Below are positions 7,929 through 16,779 of a stretch of 64,000 bases of DNA, one piece after another. A program made the position numbers and the translations under genes. This DNA comes from CAWDAQ01 sp963800325 (GTDB lineage: Bacteria; Actinomycetota; Actinomycetes; Actinomycetales; Dermatophilaceae), in assembly GCA_963800325.1 (NCBI GenBank), contig CAWDAQ010000002.1, positions 496,001 through 560,000 of the forward strand, given 5' to 3'. The notes under the pieces are model-generated. The model saw only the letters and a list, made by a program, of their open reading frames with translations. It was not told the DNA's origin and searched no databases. The first letter of the stretch is position 1. Every line of letters begins with the position of its first letter.

Positions 7929-9470
7929 CTACGACAGCAGGCCGGCCTCGAGGGCGAGGACCGTGGCGGCCGCCCGGCTGTGGACCCCGGTCTTGGCGTA
8001 GACGTTCTCGACGTGTCGTCCGACGGTCTTCGGGGACAGGTGGAGCCGGGCCGCGATCTCCCGGTTGGTCCCCCCGCGCGCGAGCAGCGTGAGCACCTCG
8101 ACCTCGCGGCCGGTCAGGCCGTCGGGGAGTCGGTGGTGCCCCCGGCGGGAGCGGCCGCACCGGACCCCGAGGACGGCCTCGACCGCCGCCGGGTCCAGGT
8201 GCCCCGCGTCGGCCTGGGCCGCCAGGACCTGCCCGGCGTCCTCGGCCCGAGCCGTCCCGGCTCCCGCGGCGAGGAGGTCCAGCGCGTCCGCCGCCGCGAG
8301 GATCCGGTCCGCGACGCCCAGCCGCCCGGCTCCCAGACCGAGGGGGAACCCGCTGCCGTCGACCCGCTCGTGGTGGGTGACCGCGACGGCGGCGACCGGC
8401 GCGAGGCCCGGACAGGCCGTCAGGACGCGACCCGTCAGGTACGGGTGGAGGCGGACCCGCTCCTCCTCCAACGCCGTCGGGCGTCCACCCCCGGGTGGGA
8501 CCGGGGCGCCGACCCTGCCGAGGTCGTGCAGCAACCCGGCCCTGCGGAGCAGGGCCCGGTCGGGCGCGGCCAGCCCGCACCAGCGACCGGCGTCCTCGGC
8601 GAGCGCGGCCACCCGGCGCGAGTGTCCTCGCAGCCCGGCCGTCGCGAGGTCGGCGAAGTCCGCCACCGCGACGAGGGCGGTGTCGAGGGCCGGGCCCGCC
8701 AGCACCCGCCTCGGCTCCGGCTCGGCCGCGAGCACCTCCTCGCGCAGGGCCGCTCCACGCAGCCGGTCGTGCTCGACCGCCCCCACGTCGAGCCAGGCGT
8801 CGACGACCTGCGGGTCGTAGGCCCGTCCCCGCCGGGATCGGAGCACGGCGGTCGCGGCCTCGGGGCCGCCGTCGACGGCGGCGCGGTCGGCGTCGGCCGC
8901 CACGACGACGACCCGGACCGGCAGTGGGACCTGCTCGCCGCGAAGCCCTGCCGGCACCCCGTTCCCGTCCCACCGTTCGTAGGCGTGGGCGAGCGAGGCG
9001 ACCACCCCGGGACGGCTGCCGACCCGGGGCGCGAGCCGGGCGGCGACCTCGCAGTGGGTCGCGAGCGCCCGCCGCGCTCCGGCCGGGGAGGCGAGCAGCG
9101 GTCCGAGCCGTGCGGCGCGCACGTGCCAGGGACGGTCGGGTGCGACGGCCGCCAGCAGGGCCGCCGCCTGCTCGGTCCGCCCTCCCATGACCGACGGGGC
9201 CATGCTCGCGAAGAAGGGCGGCACCGGGGTGCCGGTCGCCGCGGCGGTCTCGGGTGCGTCGCCGGTGCATCCGATGAACCGGAGCAGGGCGAGCTCGTGG
9301 ACGTCGGTGACGGTGTCGGGGTCGGCCGCGAGGGAGCGCGCGAGCGCGACGGCGAGCAGGCAGGTCCGGAAGGCGTGCTCGAGCCGGGCCCCGGTGCCGA
9401 GGTCCGTCGCGAGCGCGAGCGCCGAGTACAGCTCCGTGGCCGGCAGGCCCGGCTCCTCCGAGGAGGACAC
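7929..9470 (-). CDS. HD-GYP domain protein with C-terminal LuxR helix-turn-helix
   Basis: A protein of about 513 residues. The second half carries an HD-type phosphohydrolase core: 'GLLHDLG' supplies the HD pair and 'HHERVDGSGFP' matches the HHExxDGxGYP signature with Phe in place of Tyr. The first half contains a degenerate copy ('AYERWDGNGVPAGL'). The last about 65 residues are a LuxR/NarL HTH ('LTGREVEVLTLLARGG', 'NREIAARLHLSPKTVGRH'). HD-GYP proteins commonly hydrolyse cyclic di-GMP; here the output appears to be DNA binding. GTG 9470 was chosen for the clear start of homology; no good ribosome binding site is seen there and an upstream GTG is possible. It lies 32 bp downstream of the DUF2278 gene. 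Confidence 0.82.
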   Translation of the reverse strand: MSSSEEPGLPATELYSALALATDLGTGARLEHAFRTCLLAVALARSLAADPDTVTDVHELALLRFIGCTGDAPETAAATGTPVPPFFASMAPSVMGGRTEQAAALLAAVAPDRPWHVRAARLGPLLASPAGARRALATHCEVAARLAPRVGSRPGVVASLAHAYERWDGNGVPAGLRGEQVPLPVRVVVVAADADRAAVDGGPEAATAVLRSRRGRAYDPQVVDAWLDVGAVEHDRLRGAALREEVLAAEPEPRRVLAGPALDTALVAVADFADLATAGLRGHSRRVAALAEDAGRWCGLAAPDRALLRRAGLLHDLGRVGAPVPPGGGRPTALEEERVRLHPYLTGRVLTACPGLAPVAAVAVTHHERVDGSGFPLGLGAGRLGVADRILAAADALDLLAAGAGTARAEDAGQVLAAQADAGHLDPAAVEAVLGVRCGRSRRGHHRLPDGLTGREVEVLTLLARGGTNREIAARLHLSPKTVGRHVENVYAKTGVHSRAAATVLALEAGLLS

Positions 9471-9502
9471 GCTGGCACGGTACCGCCGCCCGGCGGCTGC
9501 CG

Positions 9503-10225
9503 TCAGGGACGGCTCCTCGGCGACCACGACCGGAGGACGGCGGTGAGGGCCCGCAGCCGGCGGGCCAGCCGGAGGAGGGCGTGTCCGGTCTCGTCGTCGG
9601 TGTGCCAGGCCTGGCTCTGGAACGCGAGGAAGACCGCGACCCACTGGTCCTCGCGGGGGTGGTGGACGAGCAGGCCGCCGTCCTGCCACACTCCGTCGTC
9701 GCCCGCGAACCGGGGGTCGTTGCCCTGGTTCATGTGGACGTCGTGGACGCCGTTGCCGGGCTCGAAGCCGAACACCGGGTCGGTCGCCGAGGGTTCGGGT
9801 CCCCACCGCTGCCCGAACGCGAGCACCCGGGCGCCCGGGTCGGCCGCGGCCCGGTCGAGGTGGTGGCCGAGCAGGTCGGCCAGGTCGTTGTCGGGTCCGG
9901 GCTCGGCCGCGGGGACCGGCCGCATCGCGGAGGGGTCGAACAGCTCTCCGCGCACGTAGTCGAGCCCGCCCTCGGCCGGCGGGCCGGGGAGCGCGGTGAA
10001 GCCCTCGGGGAGGCCGGCGAGGGCCTCGGTCAGCGGGTGATCGAAGTGCTCGTCGGCGAGGTAGAGCAGCTCGGAGGGAGCCTGGCGGGACAGCACGTTG
10101 ACCGCCACCCGGTAGTCGGTCCCCCCGGCGCGCACGCGCACCTGGAAGTGGGGGCTGCCGCGGTCGCCCTCGGCACGGGTCCCGACGACCGCTCCGACGA
10201 GGACGCCGTAGTCAGGCAGCGGCAC
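9503..10225 (-). CDS. DUF2278 (YukJ-like) family protein
   Basis: A 240-residue protein. The N-terminus 'PLPDYGVLVGAVVG' and the central 'HDVHMNQGNDPRF' are hallmark segments of DUF2278, a family of unknown biochemical role. There is no signal peptide or membrane segment. GTG 10225 is chosen because GGGAGG (10231-10236 on the complementary strand) lies 5 nt upstream and the family begins at this residue. The region directly upstream is the G-tract array at 10237-10283. It is probably co-transcribed with the HD-GYP/LuxR gene. Confidence 0.83.
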   Translation of the reverse strand: MPLPDYGVLVGAVVGTRAEGDRGSPHFQVRVRAGGTDYRVAVNVLSRQAPSELLYLADEHFDHPLTEALAGLPEGFTALPGPPAEGGLDYVRGELFDPSAMRPVPAAEPGPDNDLADLLGHHLDRAAADPGARVLAFGQRWGPEPSATDPVFGFEPGNGVHDVHMNQGNDPRFAGDDGVWQDGGLLVHHPREDQWVAVFLAFQSQAWHTDDETGHALLRLARRLRALTAVLRSWSPRSRP

Positions 10226-10236
10226 CGGGACCTCCC

Positions 10237-10283
10237 GGGGACGGGACGGGATGGGACGGGTGGGACGGGTGGGACGGGACGGG
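10237..10283 (+). repeat. Array of ten G-tracts (potential G-quadruplex)
   Basis: On the plus strand, one GGGG and nine GGG tracts follow one another with loops of only 1 or 2 nt (AC, AT or T) over 47 bp. Low-complexity units related to GGGACGGG produce this. It ends at the ribosome binding site of the DUF2278 gene, whose template strand is the G-rich one. Formation of a quadruplex is predicted from the pattern, not shown. Confidence 0.85.
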
Positions 10284-10516
10284 CAGTCGGTCCCCAGTGT
10301 CGTGCGGCGACGGCCTGCTGTCCACGCGTGTCCACGCGGGCGCACGCGGGCCCACGGCCCGGTGGGCCCACGCGTTCCCGCCCTCCCGGGGCCGCTCTCG
10401 TGGGCTGAGGTGTTTCTGAGGTCCGGCAGCGTCCTGCGGGGGCATCTCGGGCCCTAGCGTGGGGGCCCCGCGTCCGTCCTCGCCCGGCTCGGACCACCCC
10501 ACGACAGGAGGCCGAC

Positions 10517-11557
10517 ATGCCCCCCGCCCCCCTCCGCGTCGCCCTGCTCGGCACCGGCCGCATCGGCCGGGTCCACGCGGCGGCCGTCGCGGACTCCACC
10601 GAGGCCGTCCTCCAGGTCGTCTGCGACGCGGTGCCGGCCTCCGCCGAGGCCGTCGCCGCCGCCCACGGCGGCCGGGTGGTCGCGGACCCCGCCGAGGCGA
10701 TGGCCGCCGAGGACGTCGACGCCGTCGTCGTCGCCACCCCGACGCCGACGCACGTGGGACTGCTCGAGGCTGCGCTCGGTGCCGGGCTGCCGGTCCTGTG
10801 CGAGAAGCCGATCGACCTCGACATCACCCGGGTCGACGCGGTCCGGGCGCAGGCGGCAGCGGCCCCGAGCCCGGTCGTCCTCGGCTTCAACCGGCGCTTC
10901 GACCCCCACTTCGCCGAGGTGCACCGCCGCGTCCGGGCCGGCGAGGTCGGCCGGCTCGAGCACCTCGCGATCACGAGCCGGGACCCGGAGCCGCCCCCCG
11001 CGGACTACGTCGCGACCTCGGGCGGGATCTTCCGGGACATGACGATCCACGACTTCGACATGGCCCGCTTCTTCGTCCCGGACGTCGTGTCGGTCACCGC
11101 CGTGGGGCTGCACCAGTTCAGCCCGGGCATCCGCGAGGCGGGTGACTTCGACGCCGCGGTGGTCACGCTCACCGGCGCGGGCGGCGAGTCGGTCGTCATC
11201 ACCAACTCGCGCCACTCGGCCTCCGGCTACGACCAGCGGCTCGAGGCGTTCGGCGCCGACGGGATGCTCAGCGTCGGCAACGTCAGCGACACGCTGGTGC
11301 GCGCGACGACCGCCGCCCACGTCGACGCCGGCGAGCCCTACCAGCGCTTCTTCCTCGAGCGCTACCGCGCGGCGTACGCCGGCGAGCTGGCGGCCTTCCT
11401 CGCCGCCGCCCGGGGCGAGCAGGTCGAGGTGCCCGGGTTCGAGGACGGCAGGGCCGCCCTCCTGCTCGCCGACGCGGCCGAGGCCTCGGCCCGCGAGGGC
11501 CGCGCCGTGGCTGTCGACCTCGCCGGGCCCGCCGCCCCGGCCGACTCCGCGCAGTGA
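10517..11557 (+). CDS. iolG: Inositol 2-dehydrogenase-like Gfo/Idh/MocA oxidoreductase
   Basis: A 346-residue cytoplasmic NAD(P)-dependent sugar or inositol dehydrogenase. It starts with a Rossmann motif 'LLGTGRIGRVHA' and has the catalytic-Lys motif 'CEKPID' at about residue 95. The C-terminal substrate segment 'MTIHDFDMARF', with Asp/His/Asp, is characteristic of myo-inositol 2-dehydrogenases. The ATG has ACAGGAG upstream. The stop overlaps the GTG of the next gene (sugar-phosphate isomerase-like), consistent with an inositol catabolic pair. The gene symbol is by motif similarity; another polyol or sugar is possible. Confidence 0.75.
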   Translation: MPPAPLRVALLGTGRIGRVHAAAVADSTEAVLQVVCDAVPASAEAVAAAHGGRVVADPAEAMAAEDVDAVVVATPTPTHVGLLEAALGAGLPVLCEKPIDLDITRVDAVRAQAAAAPSPVVLGFNRRFDPHFAEVHRRVRAGEVGRLEHLAITSRDPEPPPADYVATSGGIFRDMTIHDFDMARFFVPDVVSVTAVGLHQFSPGIREAGDFDAAVVTLTGAGGESVVITNSRHSASGYDQRLEAFGADGMLSVGNVSDTLVRATTAAHVDAGEPYQRFFLERYRAAYAGELAAFLAAARGEQVEVPGFEDGRAALLLADAAEASAREGRAVAVDLAGPAAPADSAQ

Positions 11558-12417
11558 CCGCGGCGCCGCCGCTCGTCGCGACGTGCTGGACGAGCGCGGG
11601 GAACGTCCGCCCGCTCGACGTCCCGGAGACCAGCCCGATTCCCGTCGCCGACCGGGTCCGGGCCGTCGCCGACGGCGGCTGGGCCGGACTCGGGCTCGCC
11701 CACGACGACCTCGTCGAGGTGCGCGACACGATCGGCTTCGGTGCCCTGCGCCGGCTCACCGACGCCGCGGGCCTCGACCACGTCGAGGTCGAGCTCGCCT
11801 CCGGGTGGTGGGGACCGGAGCGAGCCTGGCGACCCCGCTGGGAGGTGCTGCTCGAGGCCGCGGAGGCGCTCGACGCGCCGCTGGTCAAGGCCGGTCCGGC
11901 CGTCGGGGCGCCGCTGCCGGACCTCGGACCGCTCGTCGCGCCGCTGCGACGCCTCGCCGAGGAGGCCGCCTCGGTGGGGACCCGGGTGGCCCTCGAGCCG
12001 TTGCCGTTCGCGGAGGTCGAGTCCCTCCCCCGGGGCGCCGACCTCGTCCGCGCGGTCGACCACCCGGCGTGCGGGCTCGCGGTCGACCTCTGGCACGTCG
12101 CCCGCGCCGGCACGAGCCCGGAGGCCCTCCGGGAGTCGCTGACCGCCGACGTCGTCGTCGCGGTCGAGCTCGACGACGCCGACGCCGACGTGGTGGGCAC
12201 GCTGTTCGAGGACACCCGGGACCGCCGCCGGTACTGCGGTGAGGGGGAGCTCGACGTCGTGGGGTTCGTCCGGGTCCTGCACGAGGTCGGGTTCCGGGGC
12301 CCGTGGGGGGTGGAGATCCTGTCCGACGAGCACCGGTCGCTCCCGCTCGCGGAGGGACTGCGCCGGGCCCGGGAGACCGCCCTGACCTGCCTGGCGGCGG
12401 CGCTGCCCGCCGACTGA
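11554..12417 (+). CDS. Sugar phosphate isomerase/epimerase-like TIM barrel
   Basis: A 287-residue protein of the xylose-isomerase-like TIM-barrel superfamily (IolE, IolI and Hyi relatives). Likely metal ligands are Glu in 'VALEPLPF', Asp in 'AVDLWHVAR', and a late Glu in 'WGVEILSDEH'. It overlaps the dehydrogenase by 4 nt (GTGA, 11554-11557), so the two probably act in sequence on the same polyol. Inosose isomerase or dehydratase is the first guess from context. Confidence 0.78.
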   Translation: MTAAPPLVATCWTSAGNVRPLDVPETSPIPVADRVRAVADGGWAGLGLAHDDLVEVRDTIGFGALRRLTDAAGLDHVEVELASGWWGPERAWRPRWEVLLEAAEALDAPLVKAGPAVGAPLPDLGPLVAPLRRLAEEAASVGTRVALEPLPFAEVESLPRGADLVRAVDHPACGLAVDLWHVARAGTSPEALRESLTADVVVAVELDDADADVVGTLFEDTRDRRRYCGEGELDVVGFVRVLHEVGFRGPWGVEILSDEHRSLPLAEGLRRARETALTCLAAALPAD

Positions 12418-12460
12418 CCCTGCTGGACCCGGCCGACGGGTTGCCGTCGGTGCCCGGGGG

Positions 12461-12466
12461 TAGATT
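12461..12466 (+). promoter_or_regulatory. Candidate -10 element of a leaderless transcript (PAP2 gene)
   Basis: TAGATT fits the actinobacterial -10 pattern TANNNT and ends exactly 6 nt before the GTG at 12473. Transcription would then begin at or next to the start codon. There is no purine-rich ribosome binding site before this GTG, which agrees. No convincing -35 is seen at 17 bp. Confidence 0.45.
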
Positions 12467-12472
12467 CCCGCT

Positions 12473-13243
12473 GTGCCCGATGACGTCCGGACCCGCGCGC
12501 GGGAGGAGAGCGCTCGTCCCCGGACGCTCCGCGCGACCGTCCGCAGGGTCCCGGACTGGGTGGGCGAGGTGGTCCTCGTCGGGCTCGTGTACTTCGGCTA
12601 CGTCGTGGTCCGCGCCCTCGTCCAGGGCCGAACGGATGCCGCCCTCCGGCACGGCCGGCGGCTCCTCGACGTCTCCCCCGACCTCGTCAACCGCGCCGAC
12701 CTCGCGCTCAACGCGCTCACCGTCTCGCACCCGACGCTCGGCGCGGTGGCCGCCCTGATGTACCACGTGCCGCACCTCTACGTCACCCTCGCCGTGCTCG
12801 TCTGGCTCTGGGTCCGCCGACGCGGACGGTACGGCGAGGCGCGCACCGTCCTGCTCCTGGTGACGCTCGTCGCGCTCGTCTTCTTCTGGCTCTACCCGGT
12901 CGCCCCTCCCCGGCTCGCCCTCCCGGACGCGGTCGAGCCCACGGCGACCGTCGGAGGCGTGAGGTTCGGCTACGGCGGCGCCCAGCGGGGCTTCGTCAAC
13001 GACTACGCGGCGTTCCCGAGCCTGCACATCGCCTGGGCCTGCTGGTGCTCGTGGGCCGTGGCCTCCACCACGCCGGCCCGGTGGACCGCAGTCGTGTGGG
13101 CCTACCCCGTGGCGGTGTGGGTCGTCGTCACGGCCACCGCGAACCACTACACCGTCGACGCCGTCGCCGGCGCCGTCCTCGTCGCCGCGGCCGTGCCCGT
13201 GGTGCGGAGGCTGCGCCGGAACCGGGACCCGGCGCCGGCGTGA
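12473..13243 (+). CDS. PAP2-family membrane phosphatase / inositolphosphotransferase-like
   Basis: A 256-residue integral membrane protein with about six hydrophobic segments. The PAP2/Aur1-type catalytic motifs are visible: 'YPVAPPRLA', 'FPSLHIAWA' (Ser-x-x-His) and 'ANHYTVDAVAG' (His plus Asp). Members dephosphorylate lipid phosphates or transfer phospho-inositol. The GTG start lacks a ribosome binding site but follows a -10-like hexamer. The stop overlaps the GTG of a PimB'-like mannosyltransferase, suggesting a role in polyprenyl-phosphate or phosphoinositide glycolipid metabolism. Confidence 0.82.
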   Translation: MPDDVRTRAREESARPRTLRATVRRVPDWVGEVVLVGLVYFGYVVVRALVQGRTDAALRHGRRLLDVSPDLVNRADLALNALTVSHPTLGAVAALMYHVPHLYVTLAVLVWLWVRRRGRYGEARTVLLLVTLVALVFFWLYPVAPPRLALPDAVEPTATVGGVRFGYGGAQRGFVNDYAAFPSLHIAWACWCSWAVASTTPARWTAVVWAYPVAVWVVVTATANHYTVDAVAGAVLVAAAVPVVRRLRRNRDPAPA

Positions 13244-14409
13244 GCCGCCGGCGGGTCCGTCCGCTCCCCGGCCGCACCCTCGTCCTCGCGGCGCACCTCC
13301 CACCGGCGGTGGGAGGCGTCGCGACGTTCACCGCCGGGCTGCTCGACACGCTGGACCCGGCCTCGCTCGTCGTCCTCGCCCCGAGCACCCGGGGCGCCGC
13401 CCGGCACGACCGCGGGCTGCCGTACCCGGTGGTCCGGGTCCCCCGGGCCGCGATGCCCGTCGCCGCCCCGCGGCTCGCCCGCGAGCTCGGCTGCCGCCGG
13501 GCGTGGATGCCGGCCGCCGCCCCCTGGGGGCTGCTCGCCCCGAGGTTGCGCGACGCGGGGGTCGAGCACGTCGTCGCCTCCACCCACGGCCAGGAGGTCG
13601 GCTGGCTGCGCACCCCGGCCCTCGCCGGGCGGATCGCGGCGCTCGCCGCGGCCGTCGACGTGCTCACCTACCTCGGCCCGGCCACCCGGGACGCGCTCGT
13701 CGCGGGGCTCACGGGGCACGCGGCACCGCGCTGCGTGCTCCGCCCCCTCGCCGGCGGCGTCGACCCGCGTCGCTTCCCGCGACGTCCCTCCCGAGGGGTC
13801 CCGGGACCGCCGACCGCGGTGACGACGTCGAGGCTCACCCCGCGCAAGGGCCTGGTCGGCCTGCTCCGGTGCTGGCCCGCCGTGCGGGCCCGGGTGCCGG
13901 GGGCGGTCCTCGTCGTCGCCGGCGCCGGCCCGCTGGGCCCGGTCCTGACGGGGCTGCGGGACGCGCTCGGCCTGCGCGACGGCGTCAGGCTCGTCGGCCG
14001 GCTCCCGCACGCCGCCCACGTCGCGCTGCTGCACCGGGCACGCGTCTTCGTCAGCCCGTCGACGACGCTCTGCGGGGGCCGCCTGCTCGAGGGGCTCGGA
14101 CTGTCGGTGCTCGAGGCGTCCGCCACCGGGCTGCCCGTGGTGGTCGGGGACTCCGGCGGCAGCGGCGCCGCCCTGGTCCCGGGCAGGACGGGACTCCTCG
14201 TCGACACCTTCGAGCCGGACGCGCTCGCCGACGCCGTGGCCGGTCTGCTCCTCGACCCCGTCCGCGCCGACCGGATGGGTGCCGCGGGCGCCGCCTGGGC
14301 GAGGGAGGCGTGGGGCTGGGACCGCGCCGGGGAGCGGCTCGCCGCCTACCTCGAGCCGGGGGCGTCCGACGGGGACGGGGACCCCTGGGTGCCGAAGATG
14401 GTCTGGTAG
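13240..14409 (+). CDS. PimB'-like glycosyltransferase family 4
   Basis: A 389-residue GT-B fold glycosyltransferase. The N-terminal 'PPAVGGVATFTAGLLD' is the acceptor-side glycine loop; 'RLTPRKGLVGLL' and 'LEASATGLPVVVGDSGG' match the GDP-mannose-binding core of PimB' (phosphatidyl-myo-inositol mannosyltransferase) and related lipid mannosyltransferases. It starts at GTG 13240, overlapping the PAP2 gene by 4 nt. The 3' end overlaps the convergent membrane-protein gene by 64 bp. It probably acts at the inner face of the membrane on a polyprenol- or inositol-lipid acceptor. Confidence 0.82.
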   Translation: MSRRRVRPLPGRTLVLAAHLPPAVGGVATFTAGLLDTLDPASLVVLAPSTRGAARHDRGLPYPVVRVPRAAMPVAAPRLARELGCRRAWMPAAAPWGLLAPRLRDAGVEHVVASTHGQEVGWLRTPALAGRIAALAAAVDVLTYLGPATRDALVAGLTGHAAPRCVLRPLAGGVDPRRFPRRPSRGVPGPPTAVTTSRLTPRKGLVGLLRCWPAVRARVPGAVLVVAGAGPLGPVLTGLRDALGLRDGVRLVGRLPHAAHVALLHRARVFVSPSTTLCGGRLLEGLGLSVLEASATGLPVVVGDSGGSGAALVPGRTGLLVDTFEPDALADAVAGLLLDPVRADRMGAAGAAWAREAWGWDRAGERLAAYLEPGASDGDGDPWVPKMVW

Positions 14410-15263
14410 GGCAGCCGGGGGCAGAGCGGGTAGGGCGAGTGGAGGTCCTCGTCCAGCCCGAGCACCTGGGAGGGTCGGAGGTAGAACGCCCGGGTCGGGG
14501 CCTCCGGGGTGACGCACAACGGGGCGACCGGCGCGATGTCGCCGGGACCGACGGTGACGACGGCGCGCGGCTCGGCCAGTAGGAGGCTCGCGCCGTCCGC
14601 GGAGCGGTCGAGGACGTACGCGGCGAACGGCGACGGCAGGGCGGTGCCGTTCGCGGTGACGGTGTGCCCGGGGGTGACGGTGATCGTCCGCAGCGGCAGC
14701 CACACCGTCGGGGCGAGCGCGAGGAACCCCAGCGCGACCGCGGCCGCCCCGCCGCCGACACCCCGCAGCGCGAACCTCAGCCGCGGCGCGACGTCGGCGG
14801 CGGCCCCCCGGCCCCGGGCGGTGCGGGCGAGCACGACGGTCGCGTAGGCGGCGGGGGCCAGCAGGAGGAGGAACAGCGGCCAGGAGACGGTGAAGAACGC
14901 GACGACGACCATCGCCCAGGCGAACCCGGCCTCGGTGGACAGCAGCGCCCGGCGGGCGGCCCGGGTCGAGGTGCCGGGAAGGGTCGCCGGGACCCGCCCG
15001 GCCCACCACCACAGCCCGGTCGCGGCGACGGCGGTGAGGAACCCCGGCAGCAGGGTGAGGGTCACCCCTTTCAGGAGGGCGACGACGTCGGCGGTGCTGA
15101 CGATCGCGACCGTCGTCGTCGCCTCCATCCCGGAGACCCGGAACACCTTGACCGCGACGATGACGAACACGAGCGACGTCAGCGCCGGGATGCTCGTGAT
15201 GACGCTGCCGCGGAGGGTGTCGAACAGGGCGGGCCCGCGCCGGTCGCCCGTGTCGTCAGCCAC
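14346..15263 (-). CDS. Integral membrane protein with extracytoplasmic C-terminal domain (unknown)
   Basis: A 305-residue protein that I do not recognise. It has about five hydrophobic segments ('ITSIPALTSLVFVIVAVKVF', 'FLLLLAPAAYATVVLA', 'VALGFLALAPTVWLPL'), then a C-terminal domain of about 120 residues with two Cys ('LCVTPEAPTR', 'YPLCPRLPYQ') likely outside the membrane. GTG 15263 overlaps the upstream gene by 8 nt, so the two are coupled. Its last 64 bp run antisense to the end of the PimB'-like gene. Context suggests an envelope glycan function. Confidence 0.72.
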   Translation of the reverse strand: MADDTGDRRGPALFDTLRGSVITSIPALTSLVFVIVAVKVFRVSGMEATTTVAIVSTADVVALLKGVTLTLLPGFLTAVAATGLWWWAGRVPATLPGTSTRAARRALLSTEAGFAWAMVVVAFFTVSWPLFLLLLAPAAYATVVLARTARGRGAAADVAPRLRFALRGVGGGAAAVALGFLALAPTVWLPLRTITVTPGHTVTANGTALPSPFAAYVLDRSADGASLLLAEPRAVVTVGPGDIAPVAPLCVTPEAPTRAFYLRPSQVLGLDEDLHSPYPLCPRLPYQTIFGTQGSPSPSDAPGSR

Positions 15264-16611
15264 GGGGAACCACCGGTGGAACGGCCCGGGGCGGCGGCGA
15301 GGCGGCCGGCGCCCGCGGGCGGCCGACCCGGGCGCCCGCCGCGAGCACGGCCCACCCGAGCAGCGCGAGCGGGTAGATGACGTAGCCGGGGCGGATCGCG
15401 GGCGCCGCGAGCAGCACACCGACCCAGCCACCGGCGGCCCGGACCGCGACCCGGCCCACGCCGGTCGAGGGCCCGGGCGGCCACCGGAGGCCGGCGAGCC
15501 GGGCCACCCGGTCCCCCGCGAGGAGCCCTCCGAGGAGGAGGGCCGCGACCCCGGCGGCGCGTGCCGGACCGGCGACCGGGAGCCCGGCGGCCGTGAGCCC
15601 GGCGAGCAGGGCGGTCCCGGGGGTGGGGGTGGTGACCGGGGACGCGTCCCCGGTGAGCCCGGCGGGGTAGCCGAGGACGTCGACGGCCGCCCCGGGCAGC
15701 AGGAGCGCAACCGGCAGCAGCAGCACGGTCGGCGCGAGGAGCCGCGCCGCCCGTGCCGGGTGGCGCCGCGGGTCGGTCTCGGCGACCGCCGCGAGGAGGA
15801 CCGGCCACACCGTCGCCTTCGCGGCGGCGGCGAGAGCCAGCACCCACCGACCGCTCGGGCGTCCCCGGGCGAGCAGGGTGAGGACGAGGACGAGCGCAGC
15901 GGCCAGCGCGACGTCGGTGCCGCCGGCGGCCAGGGGCAGCGCCCCGGTCGGGGCGAGGACGAGCAGCCGGGCCATGCCGCTCCGGGTCCGCGGGGGCCAC
16001 CCGCCGACCCGGGCCGCGGCGACGAGAGCGGCGACGGCCACGGCGAGGAGGACCAGCCGCGGGTCGGTCCACCACGTCCCGGGCAGCAGGGCCGCCGGCA
16101 GACCGGCAAGGAGCAGCACTGGGAGGTAGGGAACGTGGAGGGCGATGCCGGGCAGCCGCCCGGCGAGCTCGTCGGAGCCGAGGGGCCGGTCATAGGGCAC
16201 GTGGCCGTGCCCGAGCAGGTCGGCGGCCCGCTCGAGGACGACGACGTCGGACTGGGCATGGTCCGCTGCGCCCGGCCCTCCCGCGGCCCGGAGCCGGACG
16301 AGGACGAGCAGGGGCAGCAGCACGGCGCCGACGAGCACGACGCCGGTCGCGGCCGCCCGGAGGGCCACCCGCGGGTCCCGGTGGCGGGGGCTCTCGTCGA
16401 GGAGCCGGTCTGCCCGTGCGGCCGCCAGCGCCAGCGCCGCCGCAACCAGGTAGGCCGGTCCCGCCAGCCGGCCCCACGTGCGGAACGTGACGAACCCGCT
16501 CGTCCCGAGCAGGGCGAGCGCGAACCCGGCGCTGCCGGCCCACAGCAGCGCGTCCCCGGAGGACGCCGTCGGGCGCCGGGCGCCCACGCTGGCTCGACGT
16601 GCGGCGGACAC
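15256..16611 (-). CDS. Polytopic membrane protein, GT-C (DUF2029/GT87)-like
   Basis: A 451-residue protein with roughly ten hydrophobic segments. The pattern resembles the GT-C polyprenyl-phosphate-sugar-dependent glycosyltransferases (DUF2029/GT87): a large non-cytoplasmic loop after the second or third segment containing 'SDVVVLERAADLLGHGH' and 'VPYDRPLG'. Such enzymes mannosylate envelope glycolipids. The start is GTG 16611 with only a weak ribosome binding site. It is co-transcribed with the following 305-residue membrane protein. Confidence 0.68.
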   Translation of the reverse strand: MSAARRASVGARRPTASSGDALLWAGSAGFALALLGTSGFVTFRTWGRLAGPAYLVAAALALAAARADRLLDESPRHRDPRVALRAAATGVVLVGAVLLPLLVLVRLRAAGGPGAADHAQSDVVVLERAADLLGHGHVPYDRPLGSDELAGRLPGIALHVPYLPVLLLAGLPAALLPGTWWTDPRLVLLAVAVAALVAAARVGGWPPRTRSGMARLLVLAPTGALPLAAGGTDVALAAALVLVLTLLARGRPSGRWVLALAAAAKATVWPVLLAAVAETDPRRHPARAARLLAPTVLLLPVALLLPGAAVDVLGYPAGLTGDASPVTTPTPGTALLAGLTAAGLPVAGPARAAGVAALLLGGLLAGDRVARLAGLRWPPGPSTGVGRVAVRAAGGWVGVLLAAPAIRPGYVIYPLALLGWAVLAAGARVGRPRAPAASPPPRAVPPVVPRG

Positions 16612-16779
16612 CTGCTCATGGTCCCGCGAAGCGGCCCTCCCGTCACCGGTGCCGGACCGGGGAACCCGGATGGGTCGGCTGCCCGGTGTGCGGACGCCGG
16701 CGGGGTTCGCACACCGCGGGCGGGTTCGTGGCCCCGCTCGTCGGCCGCGTCGTCACCGGCACCCGCCCCTGACGCCGGT

